Of a stretch of 64,000 bases of DNA, positions 26,630 to 36,088 are shown piece after piece. Under the pieces are notes generated by a model. The model made no database searches, was not told where the DNA came from, and worked only from the letters and a program-made list of their open reading frames with translations. Position 1 is the first letter of the stretch. The number at the start of each line of letters is the position of its first letter. This stretch comes from Saccharobesus litoralis (GTDB lineage Bacteria > Pseudomonadota > Gammaproteobacteria > Enterobacterales > Alteromonadaceae), in the NCBI RefSeq assembly GCF_003063625.1, contig NZ_CP026604.1, positions 372,001 to 436,000 on the forward strand, in the 5' to 3' direction. The position numbers and the translations under genes were made by a program.

Positions 26630-27616
26630 ATGTCTGAGTGGCTAACAATATTACCCGAAATTACTGTCAGTATAGTGCTGTTGAGCGCATTACTTTTAGA
26701 TAAAGGCTTGGGCGAACCTAAACGTTTTCATCATTTAATTGGGTTTGGTAGGCTCGCAAATTTAATAGAAGCTTGGTTTAACAAACACCACAAAGCCGGC
26801 GAACAACAAACATTTTCATTGAACACAGCCGCCATTGGTACCTTATGCTGGCTTGTTTTAGTAATACCTGTTCCTTTTGTTTATATCTATTTACATGGCT
26901 ATTTCACCAATAGCCTCAGTATGTTGATATTAGACGTAATTATTTTATATTTAGCTATTGGCCAAAAAAGCTTACAACAACACGCCAACCAAGTTTATCA
27001 GCCGCTAAAAAATAATGATGTAGAACAAGCTCGGCATTTTACCGGTTATCTGGTCAGTCGTGACACCAGCCAACTCACTGAAAGTGAAATGGCGCGCGCC
27101 ACCGCTGAATCCATGTTAGAAAACGGCAACGACGCTGTCATTACCTCGTTAGTTTGCTATGTGATCGGCGGCGCACCTTTGGTGATATTGCATCGTCTAG
27201 CCAATACATTAGACGCCATGTGGGGCTATAAAAACGCAAGGTTTAACTCTTTTGGTTATGCCGCAGCGAAGTTAGATGACTTGCTAGCTTTTATTCCAGC
27301 TAAAGTCTGTACCCTATTATACGCCTTACAAGGTGCATTTTGGGCGAGCCTAAAAAATGCTTATCGCCAAGGTAATCAATATAAAAGTCATAACGGTGGT
27401 TGGGTAATGGCAGCGGGTGCCACTGCTTTAGGCTATAAACTCGGCGGTACTGCGTTTTATCATGGTAAACAACATAACTCGCCGACCTTGGGGCAAGGTA
27501 AAGCCATTGATATTGCTGCCATTCCGCGCAGTGTTAACTTGGTAAAACGAGCAACAAGCCTACTTATTTTATTCACTTTTATTGGCCAATTAACTTTCAT
27601 GCTATTGGCAAAATAG
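26630..27616 (+). CDS. cbiB: Adenosylcobinamide-phosphate synthase CbiB/CobD
   Basis: An inner-membrane enzyme that joins adenosylcobyric acid with aminopropanol phosphate to give adenosylcobinamide phosphate. The open frame begins upstream inside the phosphatase gene, but ATG 26630 (MSEWLTILPEITVSIVLL) gives the normal N-terminus and lies 14 bp after the phosphatase stop. Family signatures are LLLDKGLGEPKRFHHLIGFG, LVSRDTSQLTESEMARA, TAESMLENGNDAVITSLVCY, MWGYKNARFNSFGYAAAKLDD and NGGWVMAAGATAL. About five membrane helices. It is co-directional with the decarboxylase that makes its substrate. Confidence 0.92.
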   Translation: MSEWLTILPEITVSIVLLSALLLDKGLGEPKRFHHLIGFGRLANLIEAWFNKHHKAGEQQTFSLNTAAIGTLCWLVLVIPVPFVYIYLHGYFTNSLSMLILDVIILYLAIGQKSLQQHANQVYQPLKNNDVEQARHFTGYLVSRDTSQLTESEMARATAESMLENGNDAVITSLVCYVIGGAPLVILHRLANTLDAMWGYKNARFNSFGYAAAKLDDLLAFIPAKVCTLLYALQGAFWASLKNAYRQGNQYKSHNGGWVMAAGATALGYKLGGTAFYHGKQHNSPTLGQGKAIDIAAIPRSVNLVKRATSLLILFTFIGQLTFMLLAK

Positions 27617-27665
27617 ACAACTAAAAACATAAAAGCTAAAAAACAAAAGTTAAAAAGGAAACAAT

Positions 27666-28712
27666 GTGGCTTTAATGCCTTTAATTCACGGCGGACAATT
27701 AAATACTATCGCTGAGCAATACGATATTCCACGCGAACAATGGTTAGATTTATCTACCGGTATTGCGCCTATTGCGTATCCCATTCCAAGTGTTCCTGAA
27801 CACATTTGGCAGCAGCTACCACAAGAAAATGCTGCTTTAAATAAAGCCGCTCAACACTACTACCAAACAAACCATGTGCTGGTTACCAATGGCAGTCAAT
27901 CAATTATAAAAGCCCTACCCGATTTATGGCGGCAACATATGCAAGGTGACCTATCCAGCCATGTATTTATTCCGCAATATGGCTACAAGGAGCACCAACA
28001 AGCTTGGGCTGATAACCACTTTGCTATTTACCATTATCAAAATGAATTGCCAAGCCTCGACTGCTTAACTGCCAATTGCGTATTAGTGGTAATTAACCCG
28101 AATAATCCAACAGGCCAACTTGTCAGCAAACAAAAACTAAAGGTTTACCAACAAAAAATCACTGAGCTAAAAGGCTTATTGGTCATCGATGAAGCCTTTA
28201 TGGACGTGATTACCCCTAGTCAATCTTTGTCCGCAAGCTTGGATAACGAACACACATTAATATTGCGCTCATTTGGTAAGTTTTTCGGTTTAGCCGGTAT
28301 TCGCATAGGCTTCCTGTTGGGCAGTCAAAACTGGTTACAACAGTTTTCTAATACGTTAGGCCCGTGGCAAGTCAACGGTCCAGCTCAATTTGTAGCAGAA
28401 CAAGCATTACTCGATAATCTATGGCAGCAACAGCAAAATGATTGGTTACAAGAACAAAGCCAGAAGTTGCAAAGTCTATTAGTCGAAGTATTACCGCCAC
28501 ACCTAGTTGCAACAATTGCCGGCACCAACCTATTTCAAACCGTAACCTTCAAACAAACAGACACAGCTCAACAACTATTTAATGCTTTATGCCAACAAGC
28601 CGTTTATGTCAGGTTAACCGATGAAAAGTTGGCGTTACGCTTTGGCATGCCAACCGCAGAGCAACTACCTCGCCTAAAAAAGGCTCTCAAGGTCAGTATG
28701 AAACGAGTTTAA
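27666..28712 (+). CDS. cobC: L-threonine-O-3-phosphate decarboxylase (PLP, CobD/CobC)
   Basis: A PLP-dependent class I/II aminotransferase-fold enzyme of 348 residues that makes (R)-1-amino-2-propanol phosphate for the cobalamin side chain. The GTG start at 27666 has AAAAGGA seven bases upstream; ATG 27675 is an alternative. Diagnostic features are IHGGQLNTIAEQYDIP and LDLSTGIAPIAYPIP at the N-terminus, VVINPNNPTGQL, VIDEAFMD and the PLP lysine in LRSFGKFFGLAGIRIGF. It follows cbiB. The symbol follows the Pseudomonas scheme (cobC); in Salmonella the same enzyme is CobD. Confidence 0.9.
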   Translation: MALMPLIHGGQLNTIAEQYDIPREQWLDLSTGIAPIAYPIPSVPEHIWQQLPQENAALNKAAQHYYQTNHVLVTNGSQSIIKALPDLWRQHMQGDLSSHVFIPQYGYKEHQQAWADNHFAIYHYQNELPSLDCLTANCVLVVINPNNPTGQLVSKQKLKVYQQKITELKGLLVIDEAFMDVITPSQSLSASLDNEHTLILRSFGKFFGLAGIRIGFLLGSQNWLQQFSNTLGPWQVNGPAQFVAEQALLDNLWQQQQNDWLQEQSQKLQSLLVEVLPPHLVATIAGTNLFQTVTFKQTDTAQQLFNALCQQAVYVRLTDEKLALRFGMPTAEQLPRLKKALKVSMKRV

Positions 28713-28751
28713 TTTCATTTTTTCGCAAATTGAATAATGGTGCGGCATTAT

Positions 28752-28779
28752 TCACCCTGAGCGCGCAGCAGTCGAAGGG
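28752..28779 (+). repeat. REP-like palindromic sequence, copy A
   Basis: TCACCCTGAGCGCGCAGCAG followed by TCGAAGGG forms an imperfect inverted repeat. An almost identical word lies in the opposite orientation at 48304-48332. The CCCTGAGCGnAGTCGAAGGG type is a common dispersed intergenic word in marine bacteria. Confidence 0.65.
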
Positions 28780-28873
28780 TTTGGAAGGGTTGTAGATAAT
28801 CTATTTAGATACGTACTTTTAAGTCTAAATTCTGAGTTAAATTTGATAAACTCTTCTAAAAATAACGCCGTAT

Positions 28874-29518
28874 TCATTCAAAACGATTAAAAGAAACAAC
28901 TTGCTCACGTTGTTTAGTTTTATCCCAACCTAGCGTCTTAAGCTCGGGCTCGTCTAAAAACTCTTCTACGTAGCCAATACATAGGTAGCCGATCAACTCG
29001 GCATTTTCTGGCGCATTTACCGCTTGTTTAACAACTTCAGGATCAACAATACTGACCCAACCCACCCCAACGTTTAATGCGCGAGCCATTAGCCATAAGT
29101 TTTGAATAGCACAAACAACACTAAATCGTCCCATATCAGACATTGAGGTTTGGCCTAAAACCGGTTTATCTTTTGGCACATAAAACACCGCGAGGTTTAT
29201 TGGTGCTTCGACTATACCTTCTAATTTTAACTGTTGGTATAGCTCTGCCTGTTTGCCTGTAAACAAGGGGACAGCTTTAGCATTTTCTTGCTTAAAGGAT
29301 TTGTAGACAGTTTGCTTTACTTGATTATCATCAATAACGACAAACTGCCAAGGTTGGGAGTAACCAACTGAAGGCGCGGCTAATGCCGCATCTAACAACT
29401 GCTGAATGATCTCTTCTGCTACTGGAGCTTCATTAAAGCGATTACCGCGCACATCGCGGCGCAAACGCATGACGTCCTGTAATACTTGTTGCTCGTGGAT
29501 ATTGAATTTTTTACTCAT
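28874..29518 (-). CDS. bluB: 5,6-dimethylbenzimidazole synthase BluB
   Basis: A flavin-destructase that cleaves FMN with oxygen to make the lower ligand of cobalamin. Nitroreductase fold, about 214 residues. The start is chosen at ATG 29518 (MSKKFNIHEQQVL); the frame continues to TTG 29527. Signatures are RRDVRGNRF near the N-terminus, LAAPSVGYSQPWQFVVI, MSDMGRFSVVCAIQNLWLMA and GWVSIVDPEVV. It ends the operon with the CobN-like, ExbB-like and DUF2149 genes, tying that operon to cobalamin. DMB made here would feed CobT. Confidence 0.93.
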   Translation of the reverse strand: MSKKFNIHEQQVLQDVMRLRRDVRGNRFNEAPVAEEIIQQLLDAALAAPSVGYSQPWQFVVIDDNQVKQTVYKSFKQENAKAVPLFTGKQAELYQQLKLEGIVEAPINLAVFYVPKDKPVLGQTSMSDMGRFSVVCAIQNLWLMARALNVGVGWVSIVDPEVVKQAVNAPENAELIGYLCIGYVEEFLDEPELKTLGWDKTKQREQVVSFNRFE

Positions 29519-29559
29519 AGATCGCAATTGTAATGATTTAGCCCGCCATTAGATACAAA

Positions 29560-29895
29560 TCAATTACCACTAATCAAAATCAGTTTTCCGGTTTTTGGAT
29601 CTTTATACACTTGGCCAATCGACTCCATGCCGTTGGCTTTACCATTAAGTAAGGATTGCATAGACTCGGGTGGCGTAACGAGTTCTTTACCACTGGTTAC
29701 ATCTAACGTGTTTTGGTTTTGCGTGTTTTGGGTATGAATACTGAGTTTATTTTGTAACTCTGGACTATTAGCCACTAACGCCAGCATTAACCCCAAGGCG
29801 AATACCAACATGATATCCATGATGTTGGCAAAAACAGAAAGCGGGTCATTGTCTTGCTCAGCAAACGTCGACTGTTGCCACGGCAGCTTACTCAT
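29560..29895 (-). CDS. DUF2149 membrane protein
   Basis: A small protein of 111 residues with one N-terminal membrane helix (IMDIMLVFALGLMLALVAN) and a periplasmic tail. The DPLSVFANIMDIMLVFALG signature is typical of DUF2149. The layout resembles ExbD/TolR (a short cytoplasmic start, one helix, a soluble tail). The gene overlaps the ExbB-like gene by 4 bp, so the products likely form a complex. In other bacteria this pair accompanies CobN-like chelatases; here it is the same operon. It probably transmits proton-motive force to the CobN-like protein. Confidence 0.85.
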   Translation of the reverse strand: MSKLPWQQSTFAEQDNDPLSVFANIMDIMLVFALGLMLALVANSPELQNKLSIHTQNTQNQNTLDVTSGKELVTPPESMQSLLNGKANGMESIGQVYKDPKTGKLILISGN

Positions 29896-30407
29896 GACAC
29901 TTTATCCTTTGACTGGATTGGCTGGATCGCATGCCAAGTTTGCTCATACCAACGGCGGCGCACGCGTCCTAAAATGTAAGCAACTAAGCCAACAAGTAAG
30001 CCGACAACCGTGGTATCAAACGCCACGGTTAATGCCGTGGCTAAAATACTAATATCGCCGTTACTTAATGCGGATAAACCGGGACCAAGCGGGATCAAGG
30101 TACCCATTAATCCCAAAATAGGCCCAGTACGCGCTAACAAGTCAACTCGCTCTAACCTTTTAGTTGCATGTAGAGTAAAGCGTTCAGATAAACTCTTTGG
30201 CTGACCCAATACTTCAACATTTGAATGTTGTTTAAAGGCGTGTAAAAACGCTGGCAAAGTAAATTGTCGCTCAGCAATGGCCAAACCGAGCTCCCACACA
30301 GTGATAACCAAGGCAATGATTAACGCGAAGATAACTGGGTACAATAACCAGTTCACTAACTGGTGTAATCCGGCCAATATAACCCCGTAATTGATTAAGC
30401 TATCCAT
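29892..30407 (-). CDS. MotA/TolQ/ExbB proton channel family protein
   Basis: An inner-membrane protein of 171 residues with three helices (LLYPVIFALIIALVITVWEL, LARTGPILGLMGTLIPLGPG, DTTVVGLLVGLVAYILG). The conserved RTGPILGLMGTLIPLGPGLS and TALTVAFDTTVVGLLVG segments mark the ExbB/TolQ channel family. It starts 19 bp after the CobN-like gene and overlaps DUF2149. With DUF2149 it likely forms a dedicated ExbBD-like motor for the exported CobN-like protein rather than for TonB. Confidence 0.9.
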   Translation of the reverse strand: MDSLINYGVILAGLHQLVNWLLYPVIFALIIALVITVWELGLAIAERQFTLPAFLHAFKQHSNVEVLGQPKSLSERFTLHATKRLERVDLLARTGPILGLMGTLIPLGPGLSALSNGDISILATALTVAFDTTVVGLLVGLVAYILGRVRRRWYEQTWHAIQPIQSKDKVS

Positions 30408-30426
30408 TAAGATGGTGTTCCTTTTT

Positions 30427-33400
30427 TTATTCGTTAACTTGTTTTAAATCGGCTGGTGGATTAACGTCAGCTTTGTCAAAAGCCACTCTTAAATTACGAG
30501 CTTGTCTTATACCGCGCACAACACCTGCTACCAGCAAAGCTGTCACTAAGGCTAACAACCACCAATGCCATTGATTACTGGTTTGTTCCTGACCATCCTC
30601 AGCTGCTTTGTCTTGAGAGCCATCAGCCGCTTTATCTTGAGAGCCATCAGCTTCTTTATATTGAAAGTAATTTGCCGACTGTTGAGCATCCACAGAGCTT
30701 GCACTTTTATCATCAACATTAAGCTCAGATAAGCGATGAATTTGTGATTCAGATGCTTTATCTGCAACATCACCTAAAGCCGAATTAATCGCATGTTCAA
30801 TCACTTGCCAGCTAGGCTTATCAAGGTGTTTTTTCAACCAAGGTAGCATGGGGTTTTCAGGGTCTGTATGGCCACTACCCGGCAAGCCATTAGCTTTGAC
30901 TAATCGTGCAAACTGAGAGGCTAAGTCTTTGATTGTTGCTTCATCAGCTTGCCAAAAACCTTTCTCAATGGACACCAACATCACGGCTAACATATTAGCT
31001 TTAACGTGAGCGTTATGCCCTTGTTCTAAAAATGCATCTAAACCCAGTTGATATTTATCATCAATATAAACATCCTTCACCTCTTGCCACGCCCAGTCGC
31101 CAATGAGTGTTGGATTAGTCACCTGCCAGCCCCATAGGTACTCTAAAAATTCGCTACCCATAGTTCTCGCCCCCGCATAATCGTGTTTCATCTGGCCTTT
31201 AAGCCATTCAGGATTTAAAAATCGGCCGCGTAATTCTTGGCGTAAGGCTAAACCTAAAGGTCGGGTTTTAACTTGCTGCGGATCGGCATGGTCAATCACA
31301 AAGTTATTTGGTGCTTTGCCCGTTAGGGTTTCTATCGTCAAACTCAGCCCACCTAAATAATCAAATGCATCATTGTTATCGATTAAGCCATACAAGTTAC
31401 TCGAGCGACCAAAGTAGGTATTTTCAACATCACTGAGCACCTGTTCAAAATGACTTTGTGCCGGAGAACCAAAACCAGAATGACCATAGCTGTGTCCTAG
31501 CCGGCGCATATAGACTTTGGCTAATTCTTGGCGCTTTTGCCAAGCACCAGATCGCTCAATTAGACGGTTAATACCTGCTCCATAGGTACCGGGCGCATCG
31601 CCAAATACACGAAATGTCGCCGACACACCGGCAATTTTCGGCTGAACACCAGCCGTTAACGCCTCTCTAGCTTGGATTACCCAATGTGCGGCTAATTGAT
31701 TTTGCTCTAATGATTCTGTACCTCCTTGTGCTAATTTGCCTAAAGGCTCTAATGCATGAGCCAAAGCTAATGACAACGCGGGGTGCTGTTGGCGTATTGT
31801 GTCGCTACTCGCATCTAATGCCATTAATGTTGCGTTATCCAACAACAGCATTTGTTGGCCATATAAGTCTCGGAATAAACCTGAGGTAGTAAATACAATG
31901 TCACGACGCACGCGATTTTGTAATGATTGATGTTTTAAGCCTTTAACTAAACCGCGGGCATTCCAAACTGGCTCTAAGCCAAGCATGTCTAAGCCAAATG
32001 CAATCATCACGCCTTCATCTCGCACTACGTCCGATGCTCACAAGATAACCGCTTCTTTTTTATCGGCTTGCTGGCTATTATTTTCTCGGGCAGCTTGCGC
32101 CATTTCTTGACCTAATTGCCAAGCTAATCGGCTCGGAATTAACGAGCTATCTAATGCGTAGAAATTACGCCCTGTCGGCAAACTAGCTGGACTGCGGATA
32201 GGATCATTGCCTTGTCCCGGTTCTATAAAGCCACCATTTAAACCGTTTAACAAAGCCTTCATTTCCGCTTGTGGAGAGGCAACTAATTTGTTTTTAAGCT
32301 CTGGCTTGTTTTGGTCTTGCTCAGTCTTTTTATCCAACATAGATGACAGCATCATCTCAACCGCATCCGGTTGCCAATCTTGACCAAAAACATGTAATCC
32401 CAATGGCATAAAGCGTTCTTGTAAATCCGTTAAGTAATGACCAACCTCATGTACCAACATATCATCGTCGACTTGCTCAAAGCTGATACCCATCACAGCT
32501 AGTTCCGCCGACATGGCTTGCGCGAGCTCATCTTTTAGTTCTAATGTTTCGACTTTATCTCTAATCTGTTTAACAAGACGCGCTTCTATAATTTCATTGC
32601 TGCCGTGATTCGCCTCAAAGCTTTCGACCAATTGACGTAATTGCAGCAATTCATCATATAACGGTGTACTAGCTAGTGGCGGGGTTAAGTGATCCACCAT
32701 TACCGCTAAACCACGGCGTTTTGCTTGAATGCCTTCACCGACGCCGTCAACGATATATGGGTATATACCAGGGATATCACCGGCAATAACCCGTGAGTAA
32801 TCATCAGGAGCTAAGCCTACCGAACGGCGTGGTAAAAATTCATACGTAGAATGACGACCTAAATGCACCAAGGCATCCGCTTTAAACTCGTCGCGTAAAT
32901 AATGATAAAACGCCAAATATTGGTGTGGTGGTGGAAATGCGAGATTAGCATGCAATAACTCTTCATTAATCTCCCATCCACGTGGCGGCTGTGGACCAAT
33001 AAATACATTGCCAAATTGCATACCCGGCAATAGTAATTGACCTTGGTATGTCATCACTTGTCCCGGTGCTTGTCCCCAACCACCTAGGCCCTCAATGCCG
33101 GTTTTGCGAATAGCGGTTATGGTTTGCTCGGCATTTTGCATACAAGGTGTAAACGCCAACGCCTGAATGGCTTGCTCGTAACACTGTTCAAGTGTTTCAA
33201 GTAATGCTAACGCACGCACACGTCCGGGATGGTCAACGCCTTCCAATAAGTGGTGCATTTCTTCTATCGTATGATGTAAGGCTTCTTCAGCCAATTCGCG
33301 CTGTTTAGCTTGGATAGCTTGGCTGATCTGTTGATGCATTAAACCAAACGGCCCTTGCTCCATTTCTTGTTGAATGGTTTGTGGCAGGGTTTTGTACCAA

Positions 33401-34881
33401 TTTGCATATTGCTCACTTGGCATTGTCGCAATGCGCTGGCTCATTTTTTCAAGTGCGGCAGCATCACGCGGTAAATTAACCCCACGCGCTTGCATTAAAT
33501 CTAACAAAGCGTCCTGACTTGGCGGAAGCTCACCTGTGTTATAACCAGCCGCTTTTAATTGCTGCAAAATTTGCCAAATAGAAGCTGGCACATCTAAGTT
33601 ATCTGCACCGATATTGTGACGCCCAGGTGGATGGTTGTAGTAAATAATGGCCACGCGCTTGCTCTCATTATCTGTACTCGCTAGCTTGTGCCAGCGACTT
33701 AATCGTGTCAAAACGCTAGTGATACCAGTTTGTTCTGGCACAACACCTTGTACTTGAATGCCTGAGTACTTATCAGCATAAGCTTCGCCTAGTGTTGCTA
33801 ATGCCAAAGGTTGGCTTGCGCCTTGTAATTCAGGCATGGCGACTTGATAATAAACTTTATCCTGCGCTAATCCATCAGATGACAATTGCCATTCAACAGC
33901 AGTTCGATCACGAATTTTAATCGCTTTGATCACAGGTACATTTAATTCAGTTAAAAGTTCGGTGACTTGCTCACGCCCTTCACCTCCACCTAGAACAAAA
34001 TCTTGTAAAACGATAATACCGGCTAACTTATCTTTAATAACACTAAGTTGCTCAACCGCCTGAACTGTCGCGTTACCCCTGTAAGCCAACGCCGTCAGGC
34101 ATTGCAAATCAAACTCACTACTGGCTTGCTGACAGATTTGTCGAATAAGACTGGCATCGGCAGGACGCCCACCGCCGGCATGATCAATTATCGCTATTAC
34201 TGGCTGTTTGCTGTTGAGAGTAGCAACCAATTGCTTATCTAACGCCGAAAAATAAGTTTGCTCATGGTACCAACGTAATTGTGGAGTCGGTTCGGGACCC
34301 TCTATCGGCAGAGGATAGCCAAGCTGAGTTGATAGCCAAGCGAATAATCTAGCTGTATTTTCAGCGCCACCCGCTTGCCAATAGCCACGAGCCTGTAACC
34401 ATTTCGCTTGATTAGGATAGCTTTGTTTTTGTTTAGCTAAATCACTGAGAAAGTCTTGTCCTGGTAATTGCTTGGCTATGGATCTCAGTTGCTCATCACT
34501 ATCAAAAACCTTAGCTTGTTTAAAACGACTTAAGGCAACCAGCCTATGATCACTATTAAAAATAAGGTTATCTTTACCTGAACTTTGGATAAGCGCTTGC
34601 AACGGGGTAACGGAACTACCATATAAGCCAACGCCAATCACAGCCAAACTATTATTAACTAAGCTTTGTTGCTCTGTAGGCGGCAAAGCAGCAAACTGAA
34701 TATCACTACGTGCTTTTACTGTAATGGCTAATTGATTAGGGTTTTGAAGATGCAGCAAACGCGAAGCTTCGGCAATGGTTTCAGCGTTACGCTGCGAGGT
34801 TAACAGCAGTAAATAGTTTTCGTTGGCAGCAGACCAAGCAGTTTGGCAAACCAATAAGCTAAACAGCAAAAATAGACGCAT
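30427..34881 (-). pseudogene. CobN-like chelatase, exported, interrupted by in-frame TGA
   Basis: One CobN/magnesium-chelatase H-type gene of about 1,484 codons broken by a single TGA at 32038-32040. The first part (34881-32038, 947 aa) starts with a signal peptide (MRLFLLFSLLVCQTAWSA) and contains the CobN core (PPRGWEINEELLHANLAF, DALVHLGRHSTYEFLPRR). The second part (32025-30427) resumes in the same frame (RDEGVMIAFGLDMLG, FTTSGLFRDLYG), then an acidic linker with tandem repeats and a C-terminal membrane helix (WHWWLLALVTALLVAGVVRG). The stop falls where the family has Trp (AVIL-W-ASDVVRDEG), so TGG to TGA is the simple explanation. The protein would face the periplasm, unlike cytoplasmic CobN, resembling HmuS-type chelatases. 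CobS/CobT chelatase partners are absent. Confidence 0.88.
30599..30670 (-). repeat. 24-bp tandem repeat in the CobN-like linker
   Basis: Three units of 24 bp (30599-30622, 30623-30646, 30647-30670; the last diverged) encode copies of an ADGSQDKA-like octapeptide just before the C-terminal membrane helix. This is a flexible charged linker likely to vary in length between strains. Confidence 0.7.
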
Positions 34882-35192
34882 TGTATTCTCTAGCTAATAT
34901 TAAACAATCAGTGAGAATAACGAGCACGCGCGCAACTACCACTAGCCACAGCCAGCCGCAATAAGACGATAGCCAATCAAGTATTCTCGCTTGATCGATA
35001 GGAAAATTGTCTCTTGTGTCATGTATCTGGCTTATATTGGCGAGCAATAAATACAGTTGCGAGTACAGCTCCGGATTTTTTCTGATGATTTTTAAATCAC
35101 AAGAAATACCGGATTCCATGATGCGACATAAGATAATCATTAATAAAAGAACATGCCACCACAAGAATTTGCAGGGTGTTTTACAGACCTAA
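34882..35192. other. Intergenic region upstream of the CobN-like gene
   Basis: About 310 bp without a convincing gene. A weak minus-strand frame (34859-35164) has no family resemblance. An imperfect stem (TCCGG at 35070, CCGGA ending 35113), 80 bp after the solute-binding gene stop, may end that transcript. ATCAAG/CTTGAT forms another small stem near 34976-34995. No cobalamin-riboswitch motif (CCGCAAC, GGATACC) was seen here, unlike the btu and cob operons. The CobN-like start has AGAGAA just upstream. Confidence 0.4.
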
Positions 35193-35960
35193 CTAATCAA
35201 TGTCAAATGAATTAGCGTGAGCTTGTTGGTACAAAGGCGAGACTTGTAATATCGCGTCGTTAATCGACTGCATAACATCGGGGTGGCGAGATAAATATTG
35301 CTTTGAAATATATAGCCCAAATGGTTTTTCTACTTCTACTATTTTTAAATAGTTTGTTAAATCCACTCCTTGAGCTAGCGCCGCGTTTTCAAATACCACC
35401 TCAGCTAACAATATTGCATGAATTCGCTTTTTATTTAGCATTAGCAACAATGAGTCAATTGAGCTTGGGCTTGCAGCTACCTTGTATTGGTTTTTTAACA
35501 ACCATTTATGGGTATTGGTATTAAGGTAGGTGCCAATTTTAGCTTGCGACTTAAACTCGGCATCATTAGGTTTTAAATCGGCATTTTTCAAAAGAAACCA
35601 ACACCAACGGTTAACCACCAAGGGTTGGGAAAATACGGCAAACCTGTCTCGCTCGTTATTTTGTGATGCGAGGAAAAAGCCATCAGCGCGCTGAGCCTTC
35701 ACTGAATATAACGCTCGCCCATAATCTGTTGTCGCCGTTATCTCGTACGGCAAACCCGCTTTATCCAATGCTTGACTCACTAACTCAATGCCAATGCCTT
35801 GACTTTGCCCAGAATATTGATAGGTATAAGGGGGAAAATGCGGAAAAATTAATTTTAGCGGTTCTTGTGCCACTGTAGGTATTAAAGCGCCTGTAATCAT
35901 TAGGCAAAATATAATGGAAGCTGTTAAAAGCGTCTTCACTGCGTTGCGCCTCCACCACAT
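35193..35960 (-). CDS. Periplasmic solute-binding protein, SBP_bac_3 type
   Basis: An exported binding protein of 255 residues. After a signal peptide (TLLTASIIFCLMITGAL) the mature chain begins LKLIFPHFPPYTYQYSGQ, typical of family 3 binding proteins, with GIGIELVSQALDKAGLPYEI and KIGTYLNTNTHKWLL marking the two lobes. It has no transporter genes next to it. It lies between the btuB operon terminator and the CobN-like operon on the same strand, so it may be expressed with the latter, though 311 bp separate them. A link to corrinoids is only suggested by position. Confidence 0.78.
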   Translation of the reverse strand: MWWRRNAVKTLLTASIIFCLMITGALIPTVAQEPLKLIFPHFPPYTYQYSGQSQGIGIELVSQALDKAGLPYEITATTDYGRALYSVKAQRADGFFLASQNNERDRFAVFSQPLVVNRWCWFLLKNADLKPNDAEFKSQAKIGTYLNTNTHKWLLKNQYKVAASPSSIDSLLLMLNKKRIHAILLAEVVFENAALAQGVDLTNYLKIVEVEKPFGLYISKQYLSRHPDVMQSINDAILQVSPLYQQAHANSFDID

Positions 35961-36023
35961 TGTGGATTATTTCAATAAATTAAATAAGCAAAGCAGTTAA
36001 ACAGTAATTTGTCCAATTTACGC

Positions 36024-36051
36024 AAAAAGAAAGCGGCAAATTGCCGCTTTC
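36024..36051 (-). terminator. Rho-independent terminator of the btuB operon
   Basis: On the minus strand GAAAGCGGCAA, one base, TTGCCGCTTTC is followed by TTTTT (36028-36024). The stem is 11 bp and perfect. It lies 37 bp after the lipoprotein stop and separates it from the solute-binding protein gene. Confidence 0.88.
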
Positions 36052-36088
36052 TTACAAGGTTTCAATACAAATTCGCATCACCGCGTTT

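Noticed and set aside
32038-32040. TGA as a selenocysteine codon in the CobN-like gene
   Set aside because: The family has Trp here, no selenocysteine function is known for CobN, and I saw no reason to expect a SECIS hairpin; a nonsense mutation or error is simpler.
34859-35164. A 101-codon minus-strand frame before the CobN-like gene
   Set aside because: Hydrophobic but without family match, starts at a non-ATG codon and overlaps the CobN-like start; treated as intergenic.
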